From assembly GCA_015056575.1 (NCBI GenBank), contig SVGA01000019.1, positions 23,998-73,270 of the forward strand: a stretch of DNA of 49,273 nt, written 5' to 3'. Within the stretch, counting starts at the first letter, position 1. Each line of letters begins with the position of its first letter. The stretch is from Butyrivibrio sp. GTDB taxonomy: Bacteria; Bacillota; Clostridia; Lachnospirales; Lachnospiraceae. The position numbers and the translations under genes were made by a program. Shown in pieces: positions 38,514 to 47,283 of the stretch. The notes under the pieces were generated by a model that saw nothing but the letters and a program-made list of their open reading frames with translations, had not been told where the DNA came from and searched no databases.

Positions 38514-40253
38514 ATGAAAAGTAAAAAGACACTGAAATGGCAGATGCTTAGGTTCTTGGCGATCGGATGGCTTGTTCCTCTGACAGCTATTGTGCTGCTG
38601 TTTCTGGTGGTGGTGACGGGAAGGCTCGATCGTCAGAGCGAGCGGACCATTACCACGTCTATGGAAAAGGCGGCGGAGATTTGTATTCTCCGCCTTTCTG
38701 ATTGTATAGATGCATCCAAGAACGCATCTTATCTTCCCTATGTCAGGGACGCCTGGAACGCCTATGAGAAAAGCGGCGATGAGGGTAAGCTCTATAACGA
38801 CGTCACCGTGTTTCTTGCAGAGCAGTACAAGTACAATCCAAGTTTTGACATGACTGTCCTCATTTTTACAGACGAGCCCGAGAACATATACTACACCGGC
38901 AATACCACCGGCCGCGGCAGCGTTTCAAGGATCCGCTACTTCAAGGACTCCGTGAGGGCGGAGGTGCTTTTGCGCTCCCGAAACCTTGATACCAGGACAG
39001 AGTTCTTCTCCTCAAGGGGTCATGTGTACATGATAAGAAACCTGATGAACAGAAGCTTTCAGAGCTATGCGGTACTGGTGATGGAGCTTAACCCCGAGCA
39101 GATCTTCGAGAGTCTTAAGAGCGTCTGGGAGTACCGGGGAATGCAGATCTCTTTTGACGACACATTCCTGTGGGCCGAGGGGGATGAGTTTGACTTTGAC
39201 GGAAAGATTTCCGGTGTCGATAAGGCCATAATGACAAGGCAGCAGGGAAAAGACCTGGTGGCATGCCGCAAGAAGAGTGTGGACGGCAATTTCACCTATG
39301 CCGTAGTCTACGATTCCGGGGCAGTTAACTTAGAGAAGAGGTCTATCAATGTGACCTTTGGAATCCTCATTCTTTTTCTGATACCGCTTATAGGAATGAT
39401 GATCTACTTCTTTAACAGCAGGATCAACAGGCCGATCACCACACTTACCGAGGCCTCCAAGCAGCTGGCGGAGGGCAAGTACGGGATAAAGGTGGATGAG
39501 AGCAAGAAAAAGGAGGAGGGAGAGATCGCGGATCTTACTCACAACTTCAATCTTATGTCGGATAAGCTCAGTGAGCAGTTCAACAAGATCTTTGTTGAGG
39601 AGATCGCTCTTCGGGATGCCAATATCCACGCCCTGCAGTCCCAGATAAACCCCCACTTTCTAAACAATACTCTGGAGATCATCAACTGGGAAGCCAGGAT
39701 CCACGGCGAGGAGAAGGTCAGCAGTATGATAGAGGCACTGTCCACAATGATGTCAGCCACCATGGACAGGAACAGGCAGTCCCTTATCACCATCTCAGAG
39801 GAGATGGAGTATGTAAGGGCTTATCTCTACATAATAGAATGCAGATATCAGGACAGGTTCACCTATGAGGAGGAGATCGATCCGCTGCTTCTTAATGTGA
39901 AGGTGCCAAGGCTCATCATTCAGCCTGTGATCGAGAATGCGGTAGAATACGGAAGCGAGGATAGCGGTGAGCGGCATGTGTCCCTGAAAATACAGGGAAG
40001 TGCCTATGGCGAGGAAGTTGACATGCAGATCATGATCATCAACCCGGGAGAGCCCTCCTCTGAAGATATGGAAAAAATCCGTGAGCTCCTTTCGGATGAT
40101 TTGGAGATAAAGCCCATGGAAGAGAGATCAACCAGGATCGGTATCAGGAATGTTAACCGAAGACTTAAGATGATCTACGGGGGAGACAGTCATCTTACTA
40201 TTGAACCTGATGGAAAAGGAAATACAATTAGCACTATTTTTGTCAAAAAATAA
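38514..40253 (+). CDS. YesM-type sensor histidine kinase
   Basis: The 579-residue membrane kinase has a membrane span at about residues 13-35, an extracytoplasmic sensor domain (~40-275), a second span (~280-302) and a HAMP domain. The His_kinase motif LQSQINPHFLNNTLE places the phospho-acceptor at His381, and a HATPase domain ends IGIRNVNRRLKMIYGGD. It overlaps no gene but starts 3 bp after the mutase. Its partner response regulator is the AraC type at 43591-44343, with the ABC transporter genes between them. Kinases of this class sense oligosaccharides, often through the cognate binding protein. Confidence 0.92.
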   Translation: MKSKKTLKWQMLRFLAIGWLVPLTAIVLLFLVVVTGRLDRQSERTITTSMEKAAEICILRLSDCIDASKNASYLPYVRDAWNAYEKSGDEGKLYNDVTVFLAEQYKYNPSFDMTVLIFTDEPENIYYTGNTTGRGSVSRIRYFKDSVRAEVLLRSRNLDTRTEFFSSRGHVYMIRNLMNRSFQSYAVLVMELNPEQIFESLKSVWEYRGMQISFDDTFLWAEGDEFDFDGKISGVDKAIMTRQQGKDLVACRKKSVDGNFTYAVVYDSGAVNLEKRSINVTFGILILFLIPLIGMMIYFFNSRINRPITTLTEASKQLAEGKYGIKVDESKKKEEGEIADLTHNFNLMSDKLSEQFNKIFVEEIALRDANIHALQSQINPHFLNNTLEIINWEARIHGEEKVSSMIEALSTMMSATMDRNRQSLITISEEMEYVRAYLYIIECRYQDRFTYEEEIDPLLLNVKVPRLIIQPVIENAVEYGSEDSGERHVSLKIQGSAYGEEVDMQIMIINPGEPSSEDMEKIRELLSDDLEIKPMEERSTRIGIRNVNRRLKMIYGGDSHLTIEPDGKGNTISTIFVKK

Positions 40254-40347
40254 CAATTTCAGCAATCCGCTTTAAAGCCCCTCCTTGGTATCCTTAAGAT
40301 ACAAAAAACGAAGGATTTGCGCACTGACAGCGCAGAAGGGAGAAAGT

Positions 40348-41766
40348 ATGAAAATGAAAAAGCTTACCGCAGCTCTGATGACAGCAATCATGACTGCATC
40401 CATGGTAGTAGGATGCGGAAGTGCTGCTCCTGCACCTGCAGAACCCGCACCTGCCCAGACTGAGGCACCCGCAGCTGAGACACCTGCTGCAGAGGAACCC
40501 GCAGCCGAGGCTGAGACTGAAACAGCAGGACCCGTTGAACTGACCGTTACCACAACATTCGCAGGGGAGGACAGCAACGCTCAGAATTACAAAAATGCAG
40601 TTGCCGCCTGGGAAGCAGCTACAGGCAATACTGTAAGCGATACTTCAGCAACATCCGATGAGACCTTCAAGACAAGGATCATCACAGATTTTGAAACAGG
40701 CTCAGAGCCAGATGTTCTGTTCTTCTTCAACGGAGCAGACGCCAATGATTTCGTCAATGCAGGCAAGGTTGTTTCCATCGACGATATCAGAGCAGAGTTC
40801 CCTGATTTTGCATCAAACATGAACGATGACCTCATTGCGGCTTCACCTGCAGATGGTGTTAAGTATGCAGTTCCCGTAAACGGATACTGGGAAGCAATGT
40901 TCGTAAACACTTCAGTTCTTGACGCTGCAGGCGTAGCAATGCCCGGCGCAGACTATACATGGGATCAGTTCCTTGAGGACTGCCAGAAGATCAAGGATGC
41001 AGGTTATGCACCTATCGCAGCAGCTCTTGGCAACATCCCTCACTACTGGTGGGAGTTCGCCATTTTCAATCAGCAGACACCTGCAGATCACCTGGAAATC
41101 CCCGGTGCAGCAGATGATGCTGTAGGTTCACAGTGGGTAGCAGGACTTGAAGACATCAAGACTCTCTATGAGAAAGGCTTCTTCCCTGACAACACACTTT
41201 CAGCAACAGATGATGAGACCTTCGCTATGTTCACAGACGGCAAGGCAGCATTCCTTCTTGACGGTTCCTGGAAGGTAGGCGGTATCGTTGGTTCATGCCA
41301 GTCAGATCCCGAGGATCCTTCAACTCTTGACGCTGAGAAGCTTGCTAACTTTGATGTTACCTACTTCCCCAGCAAGGGCAATCGTAAGACAACCGATATG
41401 ATCGGCGGCCTTTCAATGGGCTACTACATCACAACAAAGGCATGGGAAGACCCTGACAAGAGAGCAGCAGCTGTCAGCTTCGTTTCCTACATGACAAGTG
41501 ATGAGGTTGTTCCTCAGTTCGCACAGCACACAGCATCAGCCCTTAAGAATGCTCCCGCTGTAGATGAGACACAGTTCAATGCTCTTCAGGTAAAGGCTAT
41601 GTCCATGATGAGCGGTGTTACATCTCTTACAGGCGCAGTACAGGATCTCTTCAACGGAGACTGCAGAGTATCTACCTTTGACGGAATGCCCGACATCGTA
41701 GTTGGCAATGTATCCGCAGCAGATGCAGTTCAGGAAGGTATCGATGTTTATCTCGATGCTCAGTAA
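40348..41766 (+). CDS. Sugar ABC transporter substrate-binding lipoprotein
   Basis: ATG 40348 behind AAGGGAG gives 472 residues with a type II signal peptide and lipobox VVGC (Cys23). A 40-residue linker rich in Pro, Ala and Glu then tethers the receptor. The rest is a family 1 solute-binding fold (LTVTTTFAGEDSNAQNYKNAVAAWEAATG). An in-frame upstream start at 40285 is rejected because the signal peptide would be buried. It probably binds chitobiose or related GlcNAc oligosaccharides. A hairpin terminator after the gene should make it more abundant than the permeases. The 94-bp gap upstream shows only weak hairpins. Confidence 0.92.
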   Translation: MKMKKLTAALMTAIMTASMVVGCGSAAPAPAEPAPAQTEAPAAETPAAEEPAAEAETETAGPVELTVTTTFAGEDSNAQNYKNAVAAWEAATGNTVSDTSATSDETFKTRIITDFETGSEPDVLFFFNGADANDFVNAGKVVSIDDIRAEFPDFASNMNDDLIAASPADGVKYAVPVNGYWEAMFVNTSVLDAAGVAMPGADYTWDQFLEDCQKIKDAGYAPIAAALGNIPHYWWEFAIFNQQTPADHLEIPGAADDAVGSQWVAGLEDIKTLYEKGFFPDNTLSATDDETFAMFTDGKAAFLLDGSWKVGGIVGSCQSDPEDPSTLDAEKLANFDVTYFPSKGNRKTTDMIGGLSMGYYITTKAWEDPDKRAAAVSFVSYMTSDEVVPQFAQHTASALKNAPAVDETQFNALQVKAMSMMSGVTSLTGAVQDLFNGDCRVSTFDGMPDIVVGNVSAADAVQEGIDVYLDAQ

Positions 41767-41797
41767 TTTCTAAAGACAGTTAGACCTGTGAGTTTTT

Positions 41798-41832
41798 CGA
41801 CCGGCAATGAAATAAATTGCCGGTCGATTTTT
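41798..41832 (+). terminator. Intra-operon (partial) terminator after the binding protein
   Basis: A perfect 11-bp stem CGACCGGCAAT/ATTGCCGGTCG (41798-41808 with 41816-41826) is followed by ATTTTTAA. Such leaky terminators commonly raise binding-protein expression relative to permeases. Confidence 0.82.
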
Positions 41833-41847
41833 AAAGAGGGGTTATGT

Positions 41848-42735
41848 ATGTCTAACATTTATAAAAGCAAAAAATATGTATTCTTTTTTCTTGCTCCGGC
41901 ATTTATATTTTTGATCCTTTATCTGTACTATCCATTTTTTGTAAACATATACGGAAGCTTCAGGGCCATTAAGAACCTTGGCAATTACGGGACCAGATGG
42001 AACGATCCTTGGTATGAGAACTACGTGAAGCTGGTGACGGATCCTGTTGTACGCACTTCACTAAAAAACACATTCCTTATGATAATTGCAACCATCGTCG
42101 GCCAGGTGGGAATAGCTCTTTTGCTGGCGATCCTTGTTGACAATATAGAGAAAGGCACTCAGTTCTTCAGGACGGTTTATTTCTTCCCCATCGTTATCTC
42201 GGCTACCGCGCTGGGTCTTTTGTTCAACCTGATCTTTCTGTATGACAAAGGTATGCTGAATCAGTTTCTGGAGTTGTTTGGAAAGACCACTCTTACCGAC
42301 TGGAAGGGAGAGAAGCTGGCGATCCTAACCATGATGATCCCTGTTGTGTGGCAGTATGTGGGATTCTATTTTGTGATCCTTGAGACGGGACTTAACAACA
42401 TATCTCAGGAACTGTATGAATCGGCAGCCATCGACGGTGCCACAAGGTTCCAGAGAGTTATCTACATTTCTCTTCCGCTGCTTAGAAATGTTATCTGTAC
42501 CTGTCTTACCCTGGGCGTGACCGGAGCTCTTAAGGTATTTGATCTTCCCTGGACAATGTTCCCCAAGGGTATGCCCCTTAAGGAGACCTTCCTTACCGGA
42601 ACCTACATGTACTATCAGACCATGGAGGCCAAGAACGTTGACTATGGCTCAACCCTTGCGGTTCTCATCGTAGTTCTGGGTGTTGTGCTCTCAAGGATCA
42701 CGAGAGCAGTGTTTAAGGAAAGCGAGGACTTCTGA
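41848..42735 (+). CDS. Sugar ABC transporter permease (MalF/LacF type)
   Basis: The start ATG 41848 follows AGAGGGG; the longer frame would include the terminator. The 295-residue protein has six membrane segments and the permease EAA loop ELYESAAIDGATRFQRVIYISLPLL that contacts the ATPase. It is the first of the two inner-membrane subunits of a CUT1-type importer. No ATPase gene is present in the operon, so a shared MsmK-like ATPase elsewhere is expected. Confidence 0.92.
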   Translation: MSNIYKSKKYVFFFLAPAFIFLILYLYYPFFVNIYGSFRAIKNLGNYGTRWNDPWYENYVKLVTDPVVRTSLKNTFLMIIATIVGQVGIALLLAILVDNIEKGTQFFRTVYFFPIVISATALGLLFNLIFLYDKGMLNQFLELFGKTTLTDWKGEKLAILTMMIPVVWQYVGFYFVILETGLNNISQELYESAAIDGATRFQRVIYISLPLLRNVICTCLTLGVTGALKVFDLPWTMFPKGMPLKETFLTGTYMYYQTMEAKNVDYGSTLAVLIVVLGVVLSRITRAVFKESEDF

Positions 42736-42736
42736 T

Positions 42737-43588
42737 ATGAAAAGGAATAAACTGGGGCTTACAGCCCTCTATATCATATTGGGTGCCTGGGCACTTACAA
42801 CCATTTACCCGCTTTTCTGGGTTTTGGAGAACTCCTTCAAGGCCAAGGACAAGATCCTTCAGCAGAGCTTTGCACTGCCTGTGGGAGAACTCTTTACCCT
42901 GGCCAACTACAGAAGAGCCTTTGACAGGCTTGATATCGCCCATGCATATATCAACAGTATTTTCATTTCCGGTTGCGTTACCGTTGGTGTAATGCTGCTG
43001 GCGGGCCTTGCTTCTTTTGCCCTTGTAAGGTTTGATTTCAGGATAAAAAAGCTGTGCCACACCATGGTAATCGCAGCCATGATGTTCCCTGTTTTTTCCA
43101 CCATTATTCCCGTATATACCATGGAGACAAGCTGGCATATTACCAATACCGACAGCTGGCTTCTCAACATGGTATCGGTTATCCTTCCACAGGTGGCGGG
43201 AAACTTAAGCTTTGCAATCATCGTGCTCATGGGCTATGTGCAGTCTCTGCCCCTGGAGCTTGAAGAAGCGGCTCATCTTGAGGGCTGCTCCATACCACAG
43301 ATCTTTTTCAGGATCGTGCTGCCTCTTGGCAAGCCGTCCTTTGTAACCGTAGCTATTTTCTCATTCCTTTGGAGCTATAACGACCTGTTCACCCAGATGT
43401 TCTTCCTTAGAAGACCTGAGATGCAGGCAATCACGAGGCTTCTTAACGAGCTGACTTCCAAGGAGGGGACCAACTACGGACTTATGGCTTCCGCAGTTAC
43501 CCTGGTCATCATCCCTGTAATTATTGTTTATATTTTCCTTCAGAAGTATATAATTAAAGGTATGACAGCCGGTGCCGTGAAGGGATAA
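42737..43588 (+). CDS. Sugar ABC transporter permease (MalG type)
   Basis: This 283-residue protein starts at ATG 42737, 1 bp after the previous stop, with GAGGA inside the end of the first permease. It has six membrane segments, a CUT1-type N-terminus (TTIYPLFWVLENSFKAKDKI) and the EAA loop ELEEAAHLEGCSIPQIFFRIVLPL. It pairs with the preceding permease. Confidence 0.92.
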   Translation: MKRNKLGLTALYIILGAWALTTIYPLFWVLENSFKAKDKILQQSFALPVGELFTLANYRRAFDRLDIAHAYINSIFISGCVTVGVMLLAGLASFALVRFDFRIKKLCHTMVIAAMMFPVFSTIIPVYTMETSWHITNTDSWLLNMVSVILPQVAGNLSFAIIVLMGYVQSLPLELEEAAHLEGCSIPQIFFRIVLPLGKPSFVTVAIFSFLWSYNDLFTQMFFLRRPEMQAITRLLNELTSKEGTNYGLMASAVTLVIIPVIIVYIFLQKYIIKGMTAGAVKG

Positions 43589-43590
43589 GT

Positions 43591-44343
43591 ATGAGAAAGG
43601 TTATTATCGTGGACGATGAGCCTCTTATTGTTGAGGGGCTTCGCAAGATCGTTGAGTGGGAAAAATACGATTGTGTTGTTGTGGGGACAGCAGCCTCTGC
43701 CAAAGAGGGGCTTGCCATGGTAGAGAAGCACGATCCGGACATTCTTTTTACCGATATCAGAATGCCCGGTATGGACGGACTTACCATGGTGGCAGCCCTG
43801 CGCTCGGAGCACAGGGAGCTTCAGGTTGTGGTGCTGACCGGCTACAGGGATTTCGACTATGCCCGTCAGGCTCTTAATCTTGGCGTATTCCGCTATCTTG
43901 TAAAACCTTCCAAAATGAAAGAACTAAATGAGACCATGGAGGCACTGTCTGAGAAATTTTCCCTGATTGAGGAAAAGACCAAAGCGGCTCAGGCTCAGGG
44001 GCAGGATGACAATGCCAGTGCCAACAACTTTGTGGTCAAGCAGGCCATAAGCTATATGGAGCAGCACTACAAGGAGAAGCTTCAGCTTACTGATGTTGCA
44101 GAGAAGGTCTATGTGAGCCACTGGCATCTTAGCAAGCTCCTTAACAGCACTGGCAAGAGCTTTTCCGACGTTCTTAACGAGATCAGGATCGAGAACGCCA
44201 AGAAACTTATGGAGGACTCATCCCTTCATATCGCAGACATTTCCGAGAGAGTGGGATTTGTGGACACAGCCCATTTTTCCAGGGTGTTCAAGAAGTATAC
44301 CGGGATGAGTGCCAACGAATACAGAAACAGATATCTGAGGTGA
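43591..44343 (+). CDS. AraC-type response regulator (YesN-like)
   Basis: The 250-residue protein has a receiver domain (residues 1-~118; acidic pair Asp8/Asp9, phospho-acceptor Asp55 in FTDIRMPGMDG, Lys105 in LVKP) and a C-terminal AraC DNA-binding domain with two helix-turn-helix units (~150-250). The latter ends DISERVGFVDTAHFSRVFKKYTGMSANEYR. It is the partner of the YesM-type kinase at 38514-40253 and most likely activates this operon when the substrate is present. It starts 2 bp after the permease and overlaps the nagA region by its stop. Confidence 0.94.
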   Translation: MRKVIIVDDEPLIVEGLRKIVEWEKYDCVVVGTAASAKEGLAMVEKHDPDILFTDIRMPGMDGLTMVAALRSEHRELQVVVLTGYRDFDYARQALNLGVFRYLVKPSKMKELNETMEALSEKFSLIEEKTKAAQAQGQDDNASANNFVVKQAISYMEQHYKEKLQLTDVAEKVYVSHWHLSKLLNSTGKSFSDVLNEIRIENAKKLMEDSSLHIADISERVGFVDTAHFSRVFKKYTGMSANEYRNRYLR

Positions 44344-44348
44344 TTAGG

Positions 44349-45485
44349 ATGAAGATTACGAATGCTTTAGTTTTCGGAGCGGATCAGACTTTTGTAAAAA
44401 GAGATATCGATATAAGGGACGGAAAATTTGCCGACGCCTGCGATCCTTCGGATGAAGTATTTGACGCATCGGGGTACTATGCGATCCCCGGGCTTGTTGA
44501 TATCCATTTCCACGGAGCAATGGGAAGCGATGTCTGCGACGGAGGCTTCGATGATTTTGTAAAGATCGCGGAATATGAGCTTTCAAGAGGAGTTACGGCC
44601 ATTTGTCCCGCAACCCTTACCCTTCCTGTGGAAACCCTGAAAAACGTCCTTGCGACGGGAGCTGAGTTTGCAAAGGAAGACAGACCGGATTGCTCTGAGC
44701 TTGTAGGCTTTAACATGGAGGGCCCATTCATCAGCAGAGCAAAGAAGGGTGCCCAGAATGAGGAGTTCATAATAAACTGTGATCCTTCAATTGTTGATGG
44801 CTTTGTTGAAGCTTCCAACGGACTTCTTAAGATCATAGGGATTGCTCCCGAGTGCAATGAGGGATTCGAGGAATACATCAAAGCAGTGAAGGACAAGGTA
44901 ACGGTATCTCTTGCTCATACAGCAGCGGACTACGACTTTGCCAAAAGAGCTATTAATGCCGGAGCCTGCCACGCAGTTCATCTGTACAACGCCATGACTG
45001 GAATGGATCACAGAAACCCCGGCGTAGTGGGCGCAGTGTTTGACAGTGACAATGTCACCGCAGAGCTCATCTGCGACAACATTCACATTCACCCCGCTGT
45101 AGTAAGGAACACCTTTAAGATCATGGGCAAAGACAGGATGATACTTATAAGTGACAGCATGCGTGCCACCGGTATGCCCGACGGGGAGTATGACCTTGGT
45201 GGAATGCTTGTTGAGAAAAAAGGAAGAGAGTGCAGGCTTAAGGAGGGTGGAAGTATTGCCGGATCGGGTTCCGACCTGATGGACTGTCTTACCATAGCCG
45301 TGAAGACAATGGGAATCCCGATTGAGGAGGCTGTGGCTGCGGCTACGGTAAATCCCGCAAGGCGTATTGGTATAGATGACCTTCACGGAGAGATAGCAGT
45401 GGGTAAATATGCGGATCTGGTACTCCTTGACAGGCAGAGCCTTGAACTTAAGGCAGTATTTAAGCGGGGAAAGAGGGTAGTATAA
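44349..45485 (+). CDS. nagA: N-acetylglucosamine-6-phosphate deacetylase
   Basis: ATG 44349 gives 378 residues; a GTG at 44340 overlaps the previous stop and is less likely. The amidohydrolase fold shows HFHG at the start of the barrel, the metal ligand Glu in NMEGPF, AHT, HLYNAM, DNIHIHP and the catalytic Asp in LISDSM. It removes acetate from GlcNAc-6-phosphate, giving GlcN-6-phosphate. It completes the path ChbP, mutase, NagA. NagB and a GlcNAc kinase for the second product are not in the window. Confidence 0.94.
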   Translation: MKITNALVFGADQTFVKRDIDIRDGKFADACDPSDEVFDASGYYAIPGLVDIHFHGAMGSDVCDGGFDDFVKIAEYELSRGVTAICPATLTLPVETLKNVLATGAEFAKEDRPDCSELVGFNMEGPFISRAKKGAQNEEFIINCDPSIVDGFVEASNGLLKIIGIAPECNEGFEEYIKAVKDKVTVSLAHTAADYDFAKRAINAGACHAVHLYNAMTGMDHRNPGVVGAVFDSDNVTAELICDNIHIHPAVVRNTFKIMGKDRMILISDSMRATGMPDGEYDLGGMLVEKKGRECRLKEGGSIAGSGSDLMDCLTIAVKTMGIPIEEAVAAATVNPARRIGIDDLHGEIAVGKYADLVLLDRQSLELKAVFKRGKRVV

Positions 45486-45514
45486 CCCCAAAATGCAGGT
45501 AAAAGCCTGACATC

Positions 45515-45599
45515 GATACGATCGATACAATCCGCGACAAAAAAAGTACAATTTGCGACAATCATCGTTTCCTTGCAATCTTATGAGTTAGACTAAGAT
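45515..45599 (+). promoter_or_regulatory. Phased heptamer repeats and promoter, probable SARP-type activator site
   Basis: Heptamers GATACGA (45515), GATACAA (45524), GCGACAA (45534), AGTACAA (45545) and GCGACAA (45555-45561) recur every 9-11 bp. The last lies 11 bp upstream of a possible -35 TTGCAA (45573-45578), with TAAGAT (45594-45599) as -10. SARP/OmpR-type activators bind such in-phase direct heptamers. The regulator at 45867-47108 belongs to that class and is in the downstream transcript, suggesting autoactivation. Confidence 0.5.
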
Positions 45600-45637
45600 T
45601 GTAAGAGTGACAGTAGTTTTATCAGGGGGCACATGAG

Positions 45638-45853
45638 ATGGAAGATCTTATGTATGATGAAATGGGAATGATGGTTGTATCGGAAAACCATTGTTGCGAA
45701 CACTTCGAACCCAATGACGAGGTCCTGGTTCCCATGAGGGAGTGCTGGTGCTGCAAGTGGTCCAATTTCAGGGTAGACAGCAGAAACGGACTATCAGACG
45801 GCTATAGCATTTGCAATTATATCGGTAACGCCAAAGAGGCGGTAAACAGATGA
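45638..45853 (+). CDS. Small Cys-rich protein of unknown function
   Basis: This 71-residue acidic protein starts at ATG 45638 behind AGGGGGC. It contains six cysteines in the arrangement CC-x(15)-CxCC-x(18)-C (HCCEHFEP, MRECWCCKWSNF, YSICNYIG), which suggests metal binding or a small redox fold. It has no signal peptide or membrane span. It is encoded 13 bp before a SARP-like regulator and shares its promoter, so it may modulate that regulator or be a small target of it. I do not recognise a family. Confidence 0.65.
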   Translation: MEDLMYDEMGMMVVSENHCCEHFEPNDEVLVPMRECWCCKWSNFRVDSRNGLSDGYSICNYIGNAKEAVNR

Positions 45854-45866
45854 TTGAGGTGACGTT

Positions 45867-47108
45867 ATGGGTGAGGAGACAAATAAAAAGATAAATATAC
45901 AAATGTTTGGCGGGCTTGCGATCACATATGACGGAAGGAATGTTTCCATCGGCAAGAACAAAACCGCCAAGTATATACAGCTTCTGGAAATCGTTTGGCT
46001 CAGCGGAGATACAGGTATTCCTAAGGAGCAGCTCACCAACATTCTTTATGACAGGGAAGAGCAGTCAAACCTTAGCAACAGTTTCAACAACCTGATCTAT
46101 CAGATGCACAAGCAGCTTAGTAAATCCGGCCTTCCCAATCACGACTACATTGTGAACAGGGACGGCATCTTCTTTATGGACGATGAAGTGGACTTGGAGC
46201 TCGATGTTGTAAGGTTCATGAGAAACATCGAGAAGGCCAGGAAAGCGGATGATCTTGCGGAGCAGATAGCTTTTTACCGTGAGGCCTTTGATGAGTATGT
46301 TGGAGAGGTTCTTCCGGAGCTCTCTACACAGGAATGGCTCATCATCAAGAGCGTACAGCTTCAGAAGATGTACACTGAGTGCGTGATAGCCCTCGGACAG
46401 TACTACGAGGACAAGCGTGACTACGACTCCATGTACCGGATATACAAGAGAGCAGCTGAACTTTATCCCGATGAGGAGTGGCAGATCGGCGAGATCAACG
46501 CCCTTATAGGTATGGAGTCCTTCAAGGAAGCCTATGCTGTTTATGACGAGACAGTAAGATATTACACCGATGAACTTGGAATAACACCCAGCAGCGAGCT
46601 TCTTGCCTGCTACGACAAGATGAGCCGCCAGATTACCAATACTCCCGGCAAGATCCTTCAGATCAGGGATGGTATTCTTGAGCAGAGAGATTCCGTGGGA
46701 AGACATGATGAAGGCGCATATGACTGCTCCTTCCCCAGCTTTATCGATGCATATCATATCCTGAGCCGCAACATGGAGAGAAGCGGTCAGTCGGTTTACA
46801 TGATGCTTCTTAACATCGTGGATTACGAAGGCAAGAGGATCACCAACGCCGCCAAGCTTGAGACAAGAGCAAACCTCCTCCAGGAGGCTATCTCATTGAC
46901 CTTAAGACAGGGCGATACCTATTGTAAGTACTCGGCATCGCAGTTTCTTCTCCTTCTGGTAGGAACCAACAAGGAGAGCTGCAAAATTGTTTACAGAAGA
47001 ATACTGAACAAGTTCAAGACTCTGGCAGGTCCCAGAACAGAACTTGAATACAGTGTTGTTTCTCTGGCAGATCTGCCTGACAGGCTGCCTATAGCAAGCA
47101 ATAATTAA
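45867..47108 (+). CDS. SARP-like transcriptional regulator (winged helix + BTAD) with degenerate GGDEF-like C-terminus
   Basis: In this 413-residue protein, residues ~8-100 form an OmpR-type winged helix (IQMFGGLAITYDGRNVSI, NSFNNLIYQMHKQL). Residues ~108-255 form the bacterial transcriptional activator domain with TPR-like helices (YDSMYRIYKRAAELYPDEEW, YAVYDETVRYYTDELGITPSSEL). The last part (~295-400) has the outline of a GGDEF domain (LLQEAISLTLRQGDTYCKYSASQFLLLLVG) but lacks the GG(D/E)EF sequence. It is therefore probably a sensor or dimerisation module, not a cyclase. The heptamer repeats upstream are the likely autoregulatory site. A strong terminator follows. Confidence 0.85.
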   Translation: MGEETNKKINIQMFGGLAITYDGRNVSIGKNKTAKYIQLLEIVWLSGDTGIPKEQLTNILYDREEQSNLSNSFNNLIYQMHKQLSKSGLPNHDYIVNRDGIFFMDDEVDLELDVVRFMRNIEKARKADDLAEQIAFYREAFDEYVGEVLPELSTQEWLIIKSVQLQKMYTECVIALGQYYEDKRDYDSMYRIYKRAAELYPDEEWQIGEINALIGMESFKEAYAVYDETVRYYTDELGITPSSELLACYDKMSRQITNTPGKILQIRDGILEQRDSVGRHDEGAYDCSFPSFIDAYHILSRNMERSGQSVYMMLLNIVDYEGKRITNAAKLETRANLLQEAISLTLRQGDTYCKYSASQFLLLLVGTNKESCKIVYRRILNKFKTLAGPRTELEYSVVSLADLPDRLPIASNN

Positions 47109-47156
47109 GGTATACGACCCTGTAAGATAAGGGGGCTTGTGGTTTTTTTATGAGGG

Positions 47157-47194
47157 ATTCCGCGCAGTGTAACAGCTGCGCGGAATATTTTTTT
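47157..47194 (+). terminator. Rho-independent terminator
   Basis: An 11-bp stem ATTCCGCGCAG/CTGCGCGGAAT (47157-47167 with 47176-47186) is followed by ATTTTTTT. Confidence 0.9.
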
Positions 47195-47283
47195 CAGTAA
47201 GAAAATCTTTATAATTCGTTCACAGAGTTTTAAAAGGATGGGATTATAATTAATAAAGAAACTACGGGAAAGGAAGTGAGTCT

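Noticed and set aside
40285..40347. Upstream extension of the binding protein
   Set aside because: It would bury the lipoprotein signal peptide; AAGGGAG sits right before ATG 40348.
44787..45578. 263-codon open frame on the - strand
   Set aside because: Antisense shadow of nagA and its downstream region; no ribosome site, and the protein looks like an antisense translation.
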